64,000 bases of DNA from Gonocerus acuteangulatus. Its lineage: Eukaryota; Arthropoda; Insecta; Hemiptera; Coreidae. Made by a program: the position numbers and the translations under genes. The stretch is from NCBI GenBank assembly GCA_946811695.1, contig OX328124.1, forward strand, positions 32,797,648 to 32,861,647. Reading direction: 5' to 3'. Below the pieces are notes generated by a model. It saw only the letters and a list, made by a program, of their open reading frames with translations, was not told where the DNA came from and did not search any database. This document shows positions 1 through 12,359 of the stretch, piece after piece; positions within the stretch are counted from its first letter, which is position 1, and the number at the start of each line of letters is the position of its first letter.

Positions 1-97
1 ATTAGCCCTGGCTAGAAGAGGGTGGTAACCTATAGATAACCCGGCCTAAAATTGAGGATATTATAGTGGACTTTAAATTTCAAATAAATAAATAAAA
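1..97 (+). repeat. tRNA-SINE family B, 3' part
   Basis: The stretch contains the family's body motif gggtggtaacctatagataa followed by an AT-rich stretch and an aaataaataaataaa tail. The window edge cuts it off. Other copies lie at 8600-8690 (-), 15706-15909 (-), 22470-22675 (+), 24160-24300 (-) and 44040-44160 (+). Confidence 0.65.
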
Positions 98-799
98 GTT
101 CTCATATTAGCATATTTCCGTTCTAAAGCAATTTAGATAGCTTAAAATAGAAACAGTTAATGTGTGAAATTGTAAAATAATTATGAAATGAATACAAGAC
201 ACATTCCGCAAAGTAGATCAGTTTGTTTAAACCTTCTGCCATCTTGAAATTCAATACACACAAAAATAAAAAAATATGTCCTTGAAGGTATAATTTTTTA
301 TAACGTGCATTTTTTTTTTTCAACCTTGAAAATATTCATGGGCTGCTAAAGGTTTCTAAAGAGCAAACAAATATTTAACTTTGCATTAAAAGCGGTTTAC
401 ATTTCTCAGTTACCATACCTGATTGAAAGCAAGGAGTTTTCACCGTAAGAAACTTTGTAAGGCTCAACTTTACAAATGAGTTGTTTGGAAGTTAGAAGGG
501 GGAACACTTGTTGCATTATTTAAGACATTGAACTTGAAGTTTACTCGCCGAATAAAGGCCACAAAGAATGAAGAAGCCAGAATATGGCTGAACAAGGAAA
601 ACTAGTTCTTTTTATAACAATGTTTGTTTTTTTTCTTTCATCTTTTTAGAATGTAAACAGCTATTATAATATTCATTTTAGAACATCAAAAATAATTAGG
701 AAATATTTTTGAATTAGAATAATAACAAGGATGAAAGTAAGAAAAATATTTTCTCCTTATAAGGGAAATTCTTTTCTTACTTGCAACCGGTTTACATGG

Positions 800-802
<3 letters not shown>
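98..802. other. AT-rich sequence, no gene seen
   Basis: The short open frames here have no recognisable similarity and are typical of AT-rich non-coding DNA. I see no repeat with a partner elsewhere in the window. Confidence 0.5.

Positions 803-851
<49 letters not shown>
803..851. repeat. (TA)n microsatellite
   Basis: A near-perfect run of alternating T and A of about 48 bases. It gives a spurious Ile-Tyr open frame. Confidence 0.95.
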
Positions 852-853
<2 letters not shown>

Positions 854-1652
854 ACATACTCGTAGACAAACGATAATGTAGTCAAGGAAAGGACTGGAAT
901 TCAATACCGTTCCTGAGATCTGGGCCCAGATGGTTGGCTAAGGTAAGTCAGCCAAAATATTCTCTCTTACCTCCCAAACTGATAACAGTTAATAACTCTA
1001 ACTAGATGTACCTCTCACATAACCTTTTCACTCATCTTAGTCATCATGGAGTAAATAAATTTTTTGAAATGGAATTCCGCTTCTCTCAAGTATTTTGCCA
1101 TTACCTATTCCTTTAAATCCGTCCTTACAATAGCGTGTTGAGAAGAGAATTTATGCATGGATTACGTAATGATTTAATCGAAATTATATAGAACTTTTCC
1201 TAATAAAATTTTCAAGAACAATTCAATAACACTGTTCTGCAAAAAAAAAAAAACTTTTCTCCCCTCCCTTGAACAATTTTGCCTCTTTCTCATGTTTTCA
1301 GGTGTGCTGAGTCCGAATCTGAACTCAGAACAATTCTATCGCCCTCTGATTTTGAGAGAAAAGAGGAGAAACTTGGAAAAAATTACACTGTTCTGCACGA
1401 AAATCCTCCTTCAAACCAAAACATGCTTTCTTACTGTTTTCAAATGTGCTGAACACGAATTTGAAGTCAGATTCTGTCTATCACGCACAGTTTCTTGAGA
1501 AATTCTAGTTTTTTATCCAAAAATGTGAGTTTTTTGTAAATTTGACGAATTTTTTTTGGCATCAAAACATAGTGAAAAAAATTCAAAAGCCCGATGATTT
1601 TGAGCGCAATGAAGTATATTTGAACGAAAAAATATTTCAAGTGGTTGAAGAA

Positions 1653-1703
1653 ATATGGCTAAAAGTGTTTTTTCAGAAACTGAAAAAACACTTTTAGCCA
1701 TAT
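1653..1703. repeat. Perfect 24-bp hairpin
   Basis: The left arm 1653-1676 is the exact reverse complement of 1680-1703, with a loop of three A. The stem begins atatggctaaaagtgttttt. Confidence 0.9.
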
Positions 1704-1753
1704 GAGTCGACTATTTACAGACACAAAGATTTGTGTCTGTAAATACTCGACTC
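1704..1753. repeat. Second hairpin, abutting the first
   Basis: The 23-base arms 1704-1726 and 1731-1753 are complementary except for one mismatch (gagtcgactatt versus gagtcgagtatt). The loop is four bases. It starts on the base after the first hairpin ends. Confidence 0.9.
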
Positions 1754-3605
1754 TACAAGAAGCATAAATAATCTCTGCAAACCTCATTGAGGCTCTTAAC
1801 AATTCTAAAATGGAAAGAGTTATTTATAGAAAGAGTATTTTTTAAAAATTTTGATTTGCACCCATTGAAGTTTTCGCTGAACCTATAAAAAACCAGAACC
1901 TCATGTATTTTTATTGATTTTTATTAATTAACATGTAGGCAAATATATAAAAAAATAGTTCGAAAATGGAAGCCTAATTAATTTATTTTAGGTCGTTTAT
2001 TTAATTTACTTCAGCTGATACATTGCTTGAATAAAATATGTGGAGATTTTTTAAGGGTTGTGTTGTGGGATTTTAAGGATTGCATCAGTTCAAGAATTAC
2101 CTCCGAAGGCCTTGGGTCAATTTTTGTGTAAGAACTCAAAGATAGTATGCATTAGAAAACATATTAAATACAATAATATATGCAAAAACGCGAGCTTTTT
2201 TAGAAAAGTCAAATACTTAAAGGGCTATAACTTTGCTCCAAATGGACAAATCGAGTTCTTTGAAGTCTCAAAAAATTATTATTTGTAAGTACTAAAAGGC
2301 AGTACACAGGAAATAGACGTTTATTTTGGTTAACAACTTGAATAAAAATATTATAGTGTAAAATATCCTAAATTATGAGTTTTGGGGGGTGGGGCTTAAA
2401 CAAAAAGTGCAGGGGTTTTTCTGACCCCGGATTCGGATTTAACGACCCCCAAAAACATATAGTAAACATGGTCTGGTCTCCGGGTCCGGACTTTTTTTTT
2501 GTGTGTGTGTCTATGTTATCTATCTATATTCTGAACTATGTTCTAGAAAAGAAATATTGTTTACTTAACTGTTTATAATGTCCTGTTACTTATTAACATT
2601 GCGTTAAGGACAAAATGTTCCTTTAAGTCATTTGTATTTGTAGATCTTCCACATTTCGGTATTGGTTTAACTAGCATTTGTGTTTTGTATTTTAGCTGAC
2701 GAATCCTATTCACTAACGGCTAACTATCTATAGCTAATTTTTAAATAATAAATAATGTTAACTATTTATTATATGAAAAACTAAATGGATGTAAACATTT
2801 ATTTAATTTTTAATGTCGCCTGAATAGTCACGAAGGCCACAAAACATTTTGGGTGAATTGTTTAATAATGTGACTAAAAAAAAATACATGAGGTGCTGGT
2901 TTTTTTATGGCCTCAGCCACAACTTCATTGGATGTAAATAATTTTGGAATGACCATTTATTATTTTCATGTCAACGAATAATATTAGTATTATTAATAAA
3001 GTCATACCTGGGCTATTTCTTTACCTTATTATATTTTTTTGGACAATCATCAAGCGAGCCAACCCCTTTGCATGCCCGTTTGGAAGTTCTAAACCAGACA
3101 TTTCGAGTTAAAATCCTCCCACTAACACAAAATCCTTTGCGTACTTCTCTGCCTACATGAAGAATGGTCCCAATTAGACTCAGGGCAATAGCAAGTTGAA
3201 CATCCCAACAAGAGCCCTCCGTAAACACTTCCTCACGGGTTCCAATCTGCAATTAGATATATTGACTCGCTCTCTTTGTGCCACCACTAGAGTACCTCAC
3301 TTGGCTGTAGACATAGAATAACTCAGCTTTCAACAGAACTCAGATATAACATTACTTAGCTTAATAATGGAACGCCAACTAAGAATGTTAAAATATAAAC
3401 TTAATGAACATTGACTGAGAGGTGATCGTTGGCCGTTGGGATAGTCAGGATTCGCTCTTGTTAATATACCTAAATTTTTATGTGAAAGTGTTTTAGTTTT
3501 AGTTTTGTTGGAAAAAGATTGGAGGTTTTGAATATTAATTTTCTCTAAACAAGAGCTTGCCAAGTAAACAAAGATAATCTAAAGTCTATTCAATGAATTA
3601 TAAAC
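1754..3605. other. No supported gene
   Basis: This is AT-rich sequence with scattered short open frames. A 79-codon minus-strand frame at 3013-3252 has more even base composition than its surroundings, but I recognise no domain in it. Confidence 0.4.
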
Positions 3606-4752
3606 AATTGAGGTGTTGAATTTCAAAACACCTCATGTCCATTTTCCCCCCATTTTTTGTATCTATGGAGCTCCCTGAAACTGAAGGTGAAGATATTTTA
3701 ATTTAAAAGGCCCTAAAACCTTCATAAAATCTAATTTGAAAAGTGAATAATTTTTCAAAACGACTCTTGTCGACATCACTTTGAAGCAAGATGGAGCTTG
3801 TAGAAGGATCAAAACGTCTCTTGTCCCTCCTTCATTAACACTGGTGCTCACCTTCTGATTTTCAAATGTGTCTCTTGTCCAAAACAATTTTTGAATAGAA
3901 AATATATGAAAAATAATATTTTGCCAAGGTTCTAAGCGTTTTAATTGTCATAACCTCCTAATAGAATGTGCAATGTTGAAATGTTAGCAGCCCTGGGTGA
4001 TTTGAACGAAATTTTTTTTTTTTATTTATTTATTTTTATTTAATATTTAAAGGTTATTGTAACTAGTGAACCTAGCACCGTGCTTTGGCAAAATAAAGCA
4101 GATGAGGAGACCATAAGTCCTAACATTTCAAAAATAAGAAAGATACAGTGAAGGCTTTTATTCAATCTTTAGTTCCTATCTACTGAACATCTAACGAGAT
4201 GGTCGTAGAATCGAAAGATGAACAGGAAGGAAGACCCATTAAAGCCCTAGAGGAACTTTAGTGCGTTACTCTTGAGTACTGATTCTACAAAATGTCTGAT
4301 TATTGTAAATTTCTATTTTTAAAATATTATTTTCATTTTTTTATTTACTGCTGTTCAGCTACACAATGATATTGTTGTTGGAATATACAAAATATATTTC
4401 TGTATTAAAATTTCGGAATACATTTTGTTGTTCCCTAATGTCTTTGCATATTTAAACCTGTAACTGTAATATGCTAACATAAAAATTAAGAATTAATTGA
4501 AATTGGAAAAACTATAAACTACCAACAATGCTCAAACATGTTGAACAACCAAAATGGCTCTTATTTTAAAATTTTACAGTCAAAGTGTTATCACCATCTC
4601 TTGATATTATAAGACTCTATAATTCAACAAAATTATATTTAAAAAAAAATCAGAAAGATTGTTAGCAATTCTAGACCACCGAGACATTTTTATGATTTCC
4701 CCAAAAATGTTCTAAATGGACAAGAGACGTTTTGAAATTCAACTCCTCAATT
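3606..4752. repeat. Inverted-repeat-bounded segment (candidate DNA element)
   Basis: The sequence caattgaggtgttgaatttc (about 3606) recurs inverted around 4715-4752 as gaaattcaactcctcaattg, with the neighbouring aaaacacctcatgtccattt also matched. The pair bounds about 1.1 kb without a coding region. Related motifs (cgtctcttgtcc, gtgtctcttgtcc) recur inside at 3760-3885. Confidence 0.5.
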
Positions 4753-5305
4753 GATTTCCCTCAAAGGTTAGTTTAGTTTGTGTTACATTCTCTACAAGTA
4801 ATGTCCTAAGAAATTCACAAAGCTTAAACAAGATTTTCATCAATTATGAATATTTTTAGTTACAAATTATTCAGTGATGACTTGCCATTGTCGTAGTCTA
4901 ATAGATATATTAATAAATAAACAGAAATATTTACAATTACTGAAAGGCATTGTAAAAATGTGAGAAAGAGAAAAGTTTATGTTACTAGGGAGTCTTTTAA
5001 ACTTTATTTTTTAATATTAATACAAAGTTATTTCTTTAGTTCTTTACTGTGCTACATTTTAATTCTGTAATTAGGAAGTACCGGTAGTGTAATTGCAGAA
5101 AACTATTAGCAAGAAGTAGAAAACTTTACACATTATAATATCTCATAAACATTATTGAGTAATACAAAACTACTTCTTTATTCTCCAATGTCATGTAGCC
5201 AATTGGGTTACACTCATCGGGGGGAAATTTCTTCTAATCTTCTTCAAGCTTAGTTTAGCTACCGAAAATTAGTTACCTACCGAAAATTAGCCAATCGCTC
5301 TCTCT

Positions 5306-5307
<2 letters not shown>

Positions 5308-5371
<64 letters not shown>
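5308..5371. repeat. (TA)n microsatellite
   Basis: About 60 bases of TA broken once by a C (tacata), preceded by a short tct repeat. Confidence 0.95.
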
Positions 5372-5372
<1 letters not shown>

Positions 5373-5655
5373 AACCGAAAAGCTAAGACAAAAAGTCCTT
5401 TAGAGATTGGCTCGTTTTTGAGAAAATCGCCAAATGAATTGAAACTAATTTAGTAGCACGGCAACTTCATCGTGACGAAACTTGCTAATCGCTTTAGCTG
5501 CTTATATTGTGGTGGCAACAATTATTTTAAAAAAAAAGAAAACGACGTAAGCCACGTTCGTAGGTCAAAAAATATATCAAAAATCTTTCAGCATATGAAA
5601 ACACACAGCCACGAATTCGAAGACGACCACTAAAATTTCCAACGAATGTCAAAGC

Positions 5656-5658
<3 letters not shown>

Positions 5659-5717
<59 letters not shown>
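5659..5717. repeat. Poly(A) run of about 59
   Basis: An uninterrupted A homopolymer, possibly the tail of a retroposed sequence on the + strand. I could not identify what precedes it. Confidence 0.9.
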
Positions 5718-5719
<2 letters not shown>

Positions 5720-6828
5720 TGACGCTCACAACTGTGTGCATACCTTTTCATTTTCCATGTTGTGATAGTTATACAATATGAGGCAACGAATTCCCGTCCC
5801 CACGCAACGAACAGCTCTTGGACTGAGGAATGTTTGAGTAAGTCCGATTTAGCGACAAGGACATGGATCAGGTCACACAGTGCGATGCGAGCAGCTCATA
5901 GCTAGTAACCCCGGTATCGATATCCCGAGCTACGTCCTGAGGCGTTCGAAGCGAGCAGGCTTGCACTGTCGATACTAGGCTTTATTATATTGTTTCAGGT
6001 GAAAAAACGACTCCTTTTCTATGAACCGGCCCTTTAGAATAACTTAGGCTTGTTGAAAGCGGGCGATGAAGAATCAGCAAGAAATCCTGCCGTATACGGA
6101 AGAGTAGAAGTTCAAATAGAATCTTCCAGAACTCTGAGGGGGATGAGAAGTCCCGAGAGGAAAGGGTTGGACTTAGAACTTTCTTAAACTAAGGAGAATT
6201 GATTGGACTTTAGTTTAATTTAACAATATCCCGAGATCGATGAGACGATGATATCGAAACACTAGGCCGCAGCTAGCGGAAGTAGGTATTGTGGATTACG
6301 TTTTTTTTGCCTTACGAGAAATAAGAGATGTTTGTTAATATTAATAGAATATACAGAGACGTTGCTGGATTTGAAAGGTTTTACTGCGCAAATAATCGAA
6401 CTTCTTTTCATTGGTAGCTTTATTATTGCATTTAACAGTAAAATGAGTATTTTAGAAATACGCTAAAAAAATGACAAATACGATTTTAATTTATTTTCAT
6501 ATTATTAAAGCCCTAACTAACCGTAGCATCAGAGGATTCAACAAGGAAACCTAACCTTTGATTAAGTCTGTTCCTCTGGGTAAAGCTTCTTTCAATGTAA
6601 GTATCCTTAACACCTTAAGCCAATAAACATCAATAGGGACAAAATCATTGCTGGAAATTATTTATAGATATTACAAGATTCATATTACCTAATGCATATA
6701 TAAATAACCTTCACCAAAGAAGTTAGGAACACTAATGAATTGCTTTATTTTACAATAATATTACAATATTTAAAGAATGAATTCATGAGAAGATACAGAA
6801 GATTCATGAGATGAACTTAATTCTTGTG
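5718..6828. other. GC-richer unclassified stretch then AT-rich spacer
   Basis: About 5750-6300 is richer in G+C than its surroundings and has no long frame. It could be part of an old retroelement. The phrase attgcatttaacagtaaaat at 6427-6446 recurs at 59992-60011, so this is interspersed repeat DNA of some kind. Confidence 0.35.
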
Positions 6829-8597
6829 CTTATTTATTTATTTTATTTTGAGCTTTGAAATTGTAATGATGAGCTCATGATGACGAAAGTGAATTGTGCT
6901 TATTTATTTATTTTATTTTGAGCTTTGCAATTGTAATGATGAGCTCATGATGACGAAAGTGAATTGTGCTTATTTATTTATTTTATTTTGAGCTTTGCAA
7001 TTGTAGTGATGAGCTCATGATGACGAAAGTGAATTGTGCTTATTTATTTATTTATTTTATTTTGACCTTTGCAATTGTAATGATGAGCTCATGATGACGA
7101 AAGTGAAATGTGCTTATTTATTTATTTTATTTTGAGCTTTGCAATTGTAGTGATGAGCTCATGATGACGAAAGTGAATTGTGCTTATTTATTTATTTATT
7201 TTATTTTGACCTTTGCAATTGTAATGATGAGCTCATGATGACGAAAGTGAAATGTGCTTATTTATTTATTTTATTTTGAGCTTTGCAATTGTAATGATGA
7301 GCTCATGATGACGAAAGTGAATTGTGCTTATTTATTTATTTTATTTTGAGCTTTGCAATTGTAGTGATGAGCTCATGATGACGAAAGTGAATTGTGCTTA
7401 TTTATTTATTTATTTTATTTTGACCTTTGCAATTGTAATGATGAGCTCATGATGACGAAAGTGAATTGTGCTTATTTATTTATTTTATGTTGAGCTTTAA
7501 AATTGTAATGATGAGCTCATGATGACGAATGTGAATTGTGCTTATTTATTTATTTTATTTTGAGCTTTGCAATTGTAGTGATGAGCTCATGATGACGAAA
7601 GTGAATTGTGCTTATTTATTTAGTTTATTTTGACCTTTGCAATTGTAATGATGAGCTCATGATGACAAAAGTGAATTGTGCTTATTTATTTTTTTTATTT
7701 TGAGCTTTGCAATTGTAATGATGAGCTCATGATGACGAAAGTGAATTGTGCTTATTTATTTATTTTATTTTGAGCTTTGAAATTGTAATGATGAGCTCAT
7801 GATGACGAAAGTGAATTGTGATTATTTATTTATTTTATTTTGAGCTTTGCAATTGTAGTGATGAGCTCATGATGACGAAAATGAATTGTGCTTATTTATT
7901 TATTTTATTTTGAGCTTTGCAATTGTAGTGATGAGCTCATGATGACGAAAGTGAATTGTGCTTATTTATTTATTTTATTTTGAGCTTTGCAATTGTAGTG
8001 ATGAGCTCATGATGACGAAAGTGAATTGTGCTTATTCATTCATTTTATTTTGAGCTTTGCAATTGTAATGATGAGCTCATGATGACGAAAGTGAATTGTG
8101 CTTATTTATTTATTTTATTTTGAGCTTTGCAATTGTAATGATGAGCTCATGATGACGAAAGTGAATTGTGCTTATTTATTTATTTTATTTTGAGCTTTGA
8201 AATTGTGGTGATGAGCTCATGATGACGAAAGTGAATTGTGCTTATTTATTTATTTTATTTTGAGCTTTGCAATTGTAGTGATGAGCTCATGATGACGAAA
8301 GTGAATTGTGCTTATTTATTTAGTTTATTTTGACCTTTGCAATTGTAATGATGAGCTCATGATGACAAAAGTGAATTGTGCTTATTTATTTTTTTTATTT
8401 TGAGCTTTGCAATTGTAATGATGAGCTCATGATGACGAAAGTGAATTGTGCTTATTTATTTATTTTATTTTGAGCTTTGAAATTGTAATGATGAGCTCAT
8501 GATGACGAAAGTGAATTGTGATTATTTATTTATTTTATTTTGAGCTTTGCAATTGTAGTGATGAGCTCATGATGACGAAAGTGAATTGTGCTTATTT
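6829..8597 (+). repeat. 70-bp satellite array, about 25 units
   Basis: The unit contains gtgaattgtgcttatttatt, then tattttattttgagctttgc, aattgtaatg and atgagctcatgatgacgaaa. A few units are 74 bp because of an extra attt. Each unit has a perfect palindrome (atgagctcat). Marker variants (tagtttattt, gatgacaaaa, ttttttattt, gattattt) repeat in the same order exactly 700 bp apart (7621-7900 and 8321-8597), so there is a 10-unit higher-order repeat. The array ends within a unit at a SINE fragment. Confidence 0.95.
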
Positions 8598-8599
8598 AG

Positions 8600-8770
8600 A
8601 AATAATTATTTATTTAAATTTTAACGCCCACTTATTCGTAACACAGATTTTTGGAACGGGGTATATACATGTTACTACCCTTTTCTAGTCTTATTAGCGC
8701 GGTTCCTTACTCCTTCCAAAGGGAGGAGCCCCACTCACGGGGTTGACCTCATAACGCAATCCGGAAGTTT
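8600..8770 (-). repeat. SINE family B tail fused to a fragment of the large TIR-family repeat
   Basis: 8600-8690 is the reversed SINE-B tail and body (tttaaattttaacgcccact, then gttactacccttttctag). From 8695 the sequence agcgcggttcc, then gggaggagccccactcac and caatccggaag, matches the block seen at 47797, 48165 and 58205. The junction is sharp. Confidence 0.6.
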
Positions 8771-9047
8771 TGAGTTAATTATAACGGATGTTAAAATTTA
8801 AATAAAATGAATAAATATAATGTATTTAGTTAGCAGTAATATGAATTTTCTAGAAAAAAATGATTTGTACTGTTACATATTATTTAACCACTAATGAATT
8901 CAGTAGAAACGGTATAAACCAATAAATAAATTGCTAAAGAATTTTTGGACGTTTCAGTTTTCCGATCAGAAGTCCAAGAGGTCGATCTCACTTCAATCTT
9001 GATGATCTCACTTATGATCAAGATTCCATGTGAGTAAATGTTTAATG

Positions 9048-9051
<4 letters not shown>

Positions 9052-9096
<45 letters not shown>
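9052..9096. repeat. Poly(A) run of 45
   Basis: A homopolymer of A after ttaatgggtt, probably a retroposon tail or slippage product. Confidence 0.85.
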
Positions 9097-9099
<3 letters not shown>

Positions 9100-9214
9100 T
9101 AAATACACTTGATCTAAGCTTTCCAAATGACACCTGTGATAAGCAGTTATGGAAATGTGCTAAGATGACGCAGATCCCGTTAGTTGGACTTTTTTTTTTT
9201 TTTACAATGAATTT

Positions 9215-9300
9215 CTACTACCTCTTTATCGAATCGAACTCACAATCTCACACTTTAGCATTCAAGGTGATCGGGTCTCCAAACCCCAGAATAAATAATC
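9215..9300 (-). repeat. tRNA-like SINE head fragment
   Basis: cgaatcgaactcacaatctc followed by a series resembling 'actttagcattcaaggtgat' parallels the reversed tRNA-like head of the SINE at 15706-15909. No body follows, so it is only a fragment. Confidence 0.35.
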
Positions 9301-9309
9301 CATGTAAAT

Positions 9310-10221
9310 GCTTTATGCTTGTCCAAATCAAGCAATAACTGCTATAAAAGATTTTAAAACCTTTGAGCATTTATACACCTCACGTTTCCAGAAATTCTAC
9401 GTTGCTTGTTTTCTAAATGTAATTGTAATTATTTGTACCTTTGAAGATGATGATAATTATTTTTGCGTACGGTTCAATATGATCTCTAATACCTTCTCAC
9501 CTCCACCAATACTAAGACAATGGTACATTCTGATTTCCCCATCACCCGCAAAGACCTTCCGGCTTGTGATAACGACCAACTAAAGCTGGGATAGAATATT
9601 CCTAATTAGCATAATGCATAATTGAGAATTTAATGTTAAGCTTCTAGTTTCCTGCAGAACTTTATAAAAAGGTAGAACTGGAAATAACTCTATTTCCTCT
9701 TCTCGGATGTAATCAAATAATGTGACTACATAGTTTGTCGAAATGAGCTCTAGCCGTGTTGTACCTCTGCTTTCCAATTTGCCAAAGTATGTAGTTACTT
9801 TCAATGGTCATGTAGTTGGAAACGTTCAGTTCTCTCTGAGTTTTGTTTGCTTGCTAATGTTTTCCTGAGTTGCTGTCAACTACTTCTTGTGATATTATTA
9901 ATATTATTTATCTTTTAAGGTAAATAATGAAAATAGAATCAGAAAAACTTATGATTTTTTTTAAAGGAGAATATTTATGAAGGTTTTTTTTTCTTAAGGT
10001 TTTGTTGAAAATGTAAGCTAAATCACGTCTAATGAATTGGATAGATTTTATTAAAATTATTATTTATTATTTTTTTCCCCATAGTAATAAAAATAATCTA
10101 GAAGGAATATTGGTTAAGAGGTCTAAATTATTGACGAGGTATTTATTAATGGCACTGAATTGTGGTGAGAATATCTTGACATTGTTTGGCTAGACGGTGG
10201 TGGTACTGAGTCAAAATAGGA
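9310..10221. other. No supported gene
   Basis: The 91-codon + frame at 9308-9583 and the 74-codon - frame at 9580-9804 show no domain, and the base composition is like that of spacer DNA. Confidence 0.45.
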
Positions 10222-10415
10222 AAAACGAACTAGTTCCAGGTCTCCCCCAAAATTACTTTATTTTATTCACCAACCAAGCTTTCGGAATCTACAGCTCCAT
10301 CCTCAGTGTCTGCAGTAAGGAACTAGAGGCACTGATGAAGCCCTAGTCTCCGAAAGCTTGTTTTTGTGAATAAAATAAATTAATTATGGTGGAGACCTGG
10401 AGTTAGTTGGCTTTT
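10222..10415. repeat. Small inverted-repeat element
   Basis: The left arm (gaactagttccaggtctccc, then the attcaccaaccaagctttcgga part near 10285) is complemented by the right arm 10350-10415 (tccgaaagcttg, then ggtggagacctggagttagt). The arms are about 65 bases around a 65-base centre. No coding capacity. Confidence 0.65.
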
Positions 10416-10869
10416 TCTATTTTTAGTTAGAATAATTTTCCTCCCGGTGGAGACATTTCGATTGTCAATAAAATGATTGACTATTTCAGAAATGTTTTTA
10501 AAACAATTTATTGAAACTGTTCATTCTTTTACGAGAATTAGTGCGTCGATGAAAGTTTAATTCTGTTTAAGAGACGTTTGAAATTTAAGCAATATATTTC
10601 ATCAAAGAGAAGGCGCTTTGGAATAAAGTTATTTGTAAATTATGTCTGCTTCGTTTATTAAATTTTGGACTTCACCAAATATGCTAGAAGATCTACTGGC
10701 GTTATTGATTGTGGCATAAGAAGATCAAAAATAAATTCCATTCTTTCTTTTGTATGTCGAGCATCTTAACGTATTCTTTCAATATAAAAGAAACCCAAGA
10801 ATTAATAACCCAAACCTAGTTGTATCGACTTTTCTAGTAAACCGTTACAGATATTGCTTAAATAGTTAC

Positions 10870-10870
<1 letters not shown>

Positions 10871-10931
<61 letters not shown>
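10871..10931. repeat. (TA)n microsatellite next to large-family repeat fragment
   Basis: About 60 bases of TA. The right flank (gggttctgaaacatgaactt, tcggtacttc) is the reversed form of the block that flanks the TA tracts at 47.4, 47.9, 48.3 and 58.3 kb. Confidence 0.8.
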
Positions 10932-10934
<3 letters not shown>

Positions 10935-11877
10935 TTGCTATATTTGAAACGCCGTTATTTTTTTAATTTATGGGTTCTGAAACATGAACTTTTCTAATCG
11001 GTACTTCAGGATTGCTTCATAAGCGGGTTTCATCCCCGGGAGAGGGTGGGAGGAAGGTGGTAAAAGGAGTGAAGTAGCCTGTTCTTATGTCAGAGAAAAA
11101 ACTCATTCAGAATGTATGAAACAGGTGTGGAAACAATGAAAATCAATCTTGTCAAAACAGAGTTAAATATACTTCGCTTGGTCCTTCAGAACAAATATGT
11201 GAATAACAATAATAAAGGGAACATTTAAAAATTAATTGCCCCAGATGATTGAAAAATGAGAAAATAAAATAAATATCAAGTTTTAGCAAGTAAAATAAAT
11301 ATATTTTATTTATTTATTTTATTGTTGCTGATAATCCACATCTTTGGCGAATAGCACATTTTTCCTCAGTTTGAGCTGATTCAGGCAACGCACTAGTTGA
11401 TGCTACTCCAATAATCGTCAAAGTGTGTGTGAACTCAGTTGATTTGTTTATAGTTGTCAATTAAAATTAAAAAAAAACTAAAAAAAAAGAGAAAATAAAT
11501 TAAAAAATACCATCAAAATAAGTATAAATAAAATGAAATAAATGCTATTATAATAAAAAAGAGGAGTGTAATAAAATTTAAAGCAAAAATCTTTCGAAGA
11601 CGCTGTGAGATTATTGTACAAAGAAGTGAACTGTACAACTTGTGGTTTTGTAACCATTTGTCTCTGGTTGTATTTGACGTCTATATTTTATCGAATATGT
11701 TATTATTTATTAAATAGATCGTGTTGGCTGCCATTTGGAATGTTCAAGTTAATTCCTAACCGACAGTCAGTTAATTTATGTTTTACAGTAAGGTCTGTGT
11801 TACAATGTTTTACAGTAAGGTCTGTGTTACAATGTTTACATTTCGATTTGTCAGTATTTGTCATCAGGTACTCATTG

Positions 11878-11952
11878 GCTACATTTTATAGAAATTCACG
11901 CCGAGAAGAAGTAGTCGTTGCGAGACTATGTATCGGCAATACACCCGAATAA
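11878..11952 (+). pseudogene. Short relic of a non-LTR retrotransposon ORF2 (RNase H end)
   Basis: The + strand frame holds RREEVVVARLCIGNT just before its stop. This closely resembles the RREEVVLxRLRIGHTRLTH motif that follows RNase H in Jockey/I-type LINE ORF2 proteins. The upstream part of the open frame (from 11605) does not look like RNase H and contains a 28-bp tandem duplication. The reading frame stops where TRLTH should follow. I take it as a fragment only. Confidence 0.4.
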
Positions 11953-12216
11953 GTATATAATTTTAGTAGTAATAGTAATTAGTGTAATAATATGTAATAT
12001 CCAAGTGTCACGGTAATCAAAAAGAAATATCTGGTAACAGAATGAATCAGTCGTCAATTATCGTGAAATTTTGGAAATTATTACTTCCCAAATTGTGTAT
12101 GATTTTTTAGGTTCAGGGTGAAGACCGCTATACAAAGTTGAGGTTAGAAAAATTAAACCCGAAAGCTAATTTTCGATCAGCTAATTAACCCGATTAGATC
12201 ATTTTCAAGCTAAAAT

Positions 12217-12359
12217 ACTATATATATTTGCTTATTTATAGAATATTACAATCTACAATTTCAATTGTATTAAGCAAGTTTTGATACTGGTTACTTGCCG
12301 GCGCCTCAGGTGTCCCCAGTTGTCAGCCGAATACCTTCCTTGTTAGGAAGGATTCTAGG
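12217..12359 (+). repeat. Interspersed repeat, copy 1, upstream of the 24-bp minisatellite
   Basis: gaatattacaatctacaatt, then gatactggttacttg and cctcaggtgtccccagttgt are shared with 35120-35225. This copy continues with the hairpin tccttgttaggaagga and runs directly into the minisatellite. Confidence 0.75.

Noticed and set aside
3013..3252. 79-codon minus frame with balanced composition
   Set aside because: It has no recognisable domain, no splice partners and no conservation evidence. It is left as unclassified sequence.
6829..8597. CRISPR-like array
   Set aside because: Units are tandem without unique spacers, and the genome is eukaryotic. It is a satellite.
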